From Bryobacterales bacterium (GTDB lineage Bacteria > Acidobacteriota > Terriglobia > Bryobacterales > Bryobacteraceae): a stretch of 64,000 nucleotides of DNA. The stretch is taken from contig JADLBD010000279.1 of NCBI GenBank assembly GCA_020847975.1, forward strand, positions 1-64,000, read 5' to 3'. The position numbers and the translations under genes were made by a program. Within the stretch, counting starts at the first letter, position 1. Each line of letters opens with the position of its first letter. Positions 60,056 to 64,000 of the stretch are shown piece after piece. The notes below the pieces were generated by a model, which was not told the origin of the DNA, did not search any database, and was given only the letters and a program-made list of their open reading frames with translations.

Positions 60056-61190
60056 AATTTCCTGCCTTTCTCCTCTTCTCATTGATATTTGTTGGATGCG
60101 GCGGCCATGAAGAGCCGGCGAAGAAACAAGCGGCGGCAACGCCGATGGCCGTGACCACGGTAACGGCGGCGGCAAGCGAATGGCCCACGTCGCGCGAAGC
60201 GGTGGGTACGGTGCGCGCCCGTGTGAGCGGCAGCGTGTCCTCGCGGATCATGGCCTACGTGCGCGAGGTGCGCGTCAACCAGGGAGATTCGGTGCGCGCG
60301 GGCCAGTTGCTGATCACGCTCGATTCGAAGGACCTGGAGACATCCGTACGGCAGGCCGAGGAGGCGCAGAGGGAAGCACGCAGCGCCGAGGCAGAGGTGG
60401 AGAGCGCGATCCGGGCGGCCAGGGCGCAGCTCGATCTGGCCGAGGTCACCTTCAAGCGGATGAAGGACCTGTTCGATAAGAAATCCATCTCTCATCAGGA
60501 GTTCGATGAGGCGCAGGCCCGGCTGCAACTGGCGCGGGCGAATCACGACATGGCGGTTTCCAGGCGCAAGCAACTGGAAGCGAAGATCGAGCAGGAGGCG
60601 GCGGCGGTGCGCAATGCGTCGATCATGCGGGGGTATTCAGAGATCACAGCGCCCTTTGGGGGCGTGGTTACCGAGAAGCGAGTGGAGCCGGGAAATCTCG
60701 CCACGCCGGGCGCGCCGCTGCTGATCATCGAGCAGGCAGGGTTGTACCGGCTGGAGGTTCCGGTGGATGAATCGCTGCTGCCGTCGCTGCGGCGCGGTCA
60801 GCGGGTGGAGGTGGTATTGGAGGCGCTGGACCGCACGCTGCAAGCGCCGATCGCGGAGATTGTGCCGTCCGTCGACCCGGCGACGCGCTCGGTGACGGTG
60901 AAGCTGGATCTGCCGGGCCAGACTGGTTTGCGAACAGGCATGTCGGGGCGGGCGCGATTTCCGGGCGCCGCCTCGAAGGTGCTGGCTGCGCCGGCGAGCG
61001 CGGTGAGGCAGCAGGGATCGCTACAGTTCGTGTTCGTGGCCGATCAGGGCCGCGCCCGGGGCCGCCTGGTCACGACCGGGGAGCATCGCGGCGACATGGT
61101 GCAGATCCTGTCTGGGCTTTCCGAAGGTGACGCCTACATTCATCCGCTTCCGCCCACGCTGGCGGATGGCGCGCCGGTGGAGGTGAGCCG

Positions 61191-61194
<4 letters not shown>
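60052..61194 (+). CDS. RND periplasmic adaptor lipoprotein
   Basis: 380 residues; ATGA overlap with tolC. The N-terminus has a lipobox (FSLIFVGC). A lipoyl half (SSRIMAYVREVRVNQGDSVRAG), a long alpha-hairpin (SVRQAEEAQREARSAEAEVE and LFDKKSISHQEFDEAQARL), the second lipoyl half (ITAPFGGVVTEKRVEPGNLA) and barrel segments follow. It links the inner-membrane pump to TolC. The stop overlaps the permease start by ATGA. Confidence 0.92.

Positions 61195-64000
<2,806 letters not shown>

Overview
The window reads as chromosomal DNA of an Acidobacteriota bacterium, most likely Bryobacterales/Solibacter-like. The evidence is high GC, a large Oar-like TonB receptor with an N-terminal carboxypeptidase-regulatory domain (43526-46786), an ADOP-type permease (46813-49284), a hydrolase carrying what looks like the 'Solibacter uncharacterized C-terminal' domain (49573-50910), HRDISPxN-type Ser/Thr kinases, and many secreted enzymes. 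The assignment rests on family knowledge, not on a database search.

Layout. 1-7015: secreted beta-helix protein (cut by the window edge), BamE-like protein, penicillin-acylase-type hydrolase, FMN reductase, and a coupled O-methyltransferase/gamma-glutamyltransferase pair. 7181-17832: rod-shape locus mreB-[ATPase-HNH]-mreC-mreD-mrdA-rodA followed by an RNase G/E gene. The ATPase-HNH pair (8239-10305) looks like a Septu (PtuAB) type anti-phage module placed inside the cell-shape operon. 17894-20646: tRNA-Ser(GGA), a 26-bp duplication of its 3' end about 1.1 kb downstream, and several small toxin-antitoxin-like genes, most of the PIN toxins broken. 20903-26247: four co-directional genes (class III aminotransferase, Gfo/Idh/MocA oxidoreductase, sodium/solute symporter, Asp-box sialidase-like protein), probably a glycan or amino-sugar uptake and degradation group. 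26372-30812: a decayed stretch with a frameshifted HEPN gene and its partner, a 120-bp copy of part of the symporter gene, a long methyltransferase and a frameshifted repeat protein. 31091-35054: DUF465 protein, an active kinase coupled to a pseudokinase, and a membrane-anchored toroid protein. 35143-38973: GH42-type hydrolase, a heparan-N-acetyltransferase-like membrane protein, DinB. 39022-41444: ArsR-methyltransferase fusion divergent from ahcY. 41502-43215: methyltransferase, orphan HicB, and a possible caspase-fold protein. 43526-53038: TonB receptor, ADOP permease, truncated hydrolase, formamidase, NlpC/P60-like protein. 53196-64000: two divergent RND efflux operons around a 79-bp control region, one headed by an ECF sigma/anti-sigma pair, the other carrying the only TolC gene.

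The best candidates for something not yet described are the Septu-like cassette inside the mre operon, the pseudokinase-kinase pair, the solitary caspase-like protein, and the ArsR-methyltransferase/ahcY control unit. The TA-rich stretch after tRNA-Ser looks like a decaying integration hot spot. All function calls come from reading motifs by eye; no similarity search was run.
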